From positions 1-6,902 of the forward strand of contig CALAPG010000022.1 of the NCBI GenBank assembly GCA_937889485.1: a stretch of DNA of 6,902 nt. Direction: 5' to 3'. A model generated the notes under the pieces. That model saw nothing but the letters and a program-made list of their open reading frames with translations. It had not been told where the DNA came from and made no database searches. Shown here one piece after another: positions 6,002-6,902 of this stretch (its first letter is position 1; the number at the start of each line of letters is the position of its first letter). The position numbers and the translations under genes were made by a program. Source of the stretch: an uncultured Moraxella sp. GTDB taxonomy: Bacteria > Pseudomonadota > Gammaproteobacteria > Pseudomonadales > Moraxellaceae.

Positions 6002-6902
6002 ATGTCAAAAAAACGCATTAGCGACAAGCCAATAGGATCCATCAGTGTGAATAAAACCGACAACACCCCACCCACCACCTCCCAAACAATCACCATGCCA
6101 AACCAGCCTGCAACGGTATCGGCAGCAGTCAGCACACCTACATCGGCAAAGCACGCGCCGCGTACAGAAATTTCTGATTCGGATAAAAAAGCCAACACGG
6201 TTAGCATCAGTGAAGAAGATGACAAGCACAAAGCCTTTGATGACGCTTCGGTGCACTTTGACCTAATTAGCCCATTGGATAATACCCGTATTAATCTAAA
6301 ACGCTGTAAGCTTACCGACGAGCATACCTACGAGTACGACGCGATTGTTATTGGCGCGGGGCCTGCGGGTGAAGCGGCTGCTATGAAGATTTCCAAAAGT
6401 GGGCAAAAAGTTGCCGTGATTGACCCGCGAAAACAAGTGGGTGGCAACTGCACCCATGTTGGTACTATCCCTAGCAAGGCGCTGCGTCAATCGGTATTTA
6501 ATATCATTGGCAATCGCCGTGACCCTATCTTAAATCAAGGCATCGATTATCACCAAATCCCCCTCAACAAAGTACTTGCCAAAGCCCGTGAAGTGGTCAA
6601 AAACCAAGTGGAAACCCATACGCGTTTTTATGAACGCAACCAAATTGATCTCATTAACGGTTGGGCAAGCTTTAAAGATAGCCATACCATCCATGTGGAT
6701 ATGAGTGATGGCACCCAACAAGACATTACCTTTGATAAAGCCATTATTACCGTAGGTAGCCGCCCTTATCGCCCAGAACTACTGGATTTTAGTCATCCCC
6801 GTGTCTTTGATTCGGACAAGATCCTACAAATGGATTATGTGGTACAACGCATTATTATTTATGGTGCAGGCGTGATTGGCTGTGAATATGCGTCTATTTT
6901 TA
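6002..6902 (+). CDS. sthA: soluble pyridine nucleotide transhydrogenase SthA, N-terminal part, with long N-terminal extension (cut by window edge)
   Basis: This FAD flavoprotein moves hydride between NADPH and NAD+ in the cytoplasm, mainly to reoxidise excess NADPH. 300 codons are visible. Residues from about 110 follow E. coli SthA closely: the FAD-binding [14 protein letters not shown] (115-128), [16 protein letters not shown] (147-162), GSRPYRP (252-258), [11 protein letters not shown] (265-275) and the NAD(P)-binding [15 protein letters not shown] (286-300). In disulphide reductases a second cysteine lies five residues after the first; here Cys150 is paired with Thr155. This supports a transhydrogenase, not a lipoamide or glutathione reductase. 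Residues 1-105 have no counterpart in E. coli SthA, which begins about five residues before the FAD strand. They are rich in Thr, Ser, Pro, Lys and Asp and look disordered. ATG 6002 has GAGAA eight bases upstream. The next in-frame ATG (6095) still leaves about 75 extra residues, and none follows before the FAD motif. The C-terminal part, including the dimerisation domain, is outside the window. Confidence 0.95.
   Translation, partial: MSKKRISDKPIGSISVNKTDNTPPTTSQTITMPNQPATVSAAVSTPTSAKHAPRTEISDSDKKANTVSISEEDDKHKAFDDASVHFDLISPLDNTRINLKRCKLTDEHTYEYDAIVIGAGPAGEAAAMKISKSGQKVAVIDPRKQVGGNCTHVGTIPSKALRQSVFNIIGNRRDPILNQGIDYHQIPLNKVLAKAREVVKNQVETHTRFYERNQIDLINGWASFKDSHTIHVDMSDGTQQDITFDKAIITVGSRPYRPELLDFSHPRVFDSDKILQMDYVVQRIIIYGAGVIGCEYASIF

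Noticed and set aside
5974..6256. Two overlapping antisense frames opposite the sthA N-terminus, one cysteine-rich
   Set aside because: They lie opposite the low-complexity Thr/Pro-rich start of sthA, have no ribosome site or recognisable domain, and look like shadows.

Overview
The window looks like chromosome from a gammaproteobacterium of the Moraxellaceae (Moraxella, Faucicola or Psychrobacter type). This rests on the protein sequences: PEP synthase and SthA can be recognised along their whole visible length. It also rests on the modest GC content by eye, the AT-rich spacers, and the divergent pair of PEP synthase and its regulatory kinase. The genus is an inference. I see no phage, insertion sequence, CRISPR array, tRNA or rRNA.

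Layout: (1) 1-131, minus strand, the N-terminal part of yacG, a small zinc-binding gyrase inhibitor that runs off the left edge. (2) 288-938, plus strand, a TrmB-like SAM-dependent methyltransferase with an altered signature motif. (3) 966-1919, minus strand, a GYF_2-plus-RDD membrane protein of unknown function, convergent with (2); its intrinsic terminator lies inside the 3' end of (2). (4) 1920-2214, a spacer with a good minus-strand promoter, a short palindrome, a 10-bp-phased direct repeat and the bidirectional terminator of ppsA. (5) 2215-4590, minus strand, ppsA, starting with TTG. (6) 4591-4982, a 392-bp divergent control region with promoters on both strands, two inverted repeats and a leader hairpin. 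(7) 4983-5867, plus strand, ppsR. (8) 5868-6001, a short leader with an inverted repeat. (9) 6002-6902, plus strand, the first 300 codons of sthA, with an unusual N-terminal extension of about 105 residues; it runs off the right edge.

How the genes work together: PpsA makes PEP from pyruvate at the entry to gluconeogenesis. PpsR is the bifunctional kinase/pyrophosphorylase that switches PpsA off and on through a threonine two residues from the catalytic histidine (Thr415 and His417 here). The two genes share one divergent control region. SthA, next downstream, balances NADPH against NADH, so the right half of the window is a central-carbon and redox module. The left half is unrelated housekeeping and uncharacterised genes.

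I found no convincing new multi-gene system. The points most worth checking are the SthA N-terminal extension, the loss of the PDPWP-type motif in the TrmB-like enzyme, the inverted repeats that bracket the ppsR and ppsA promoters, the two leader hairpins, and the terminator embedded in the opposing gene.
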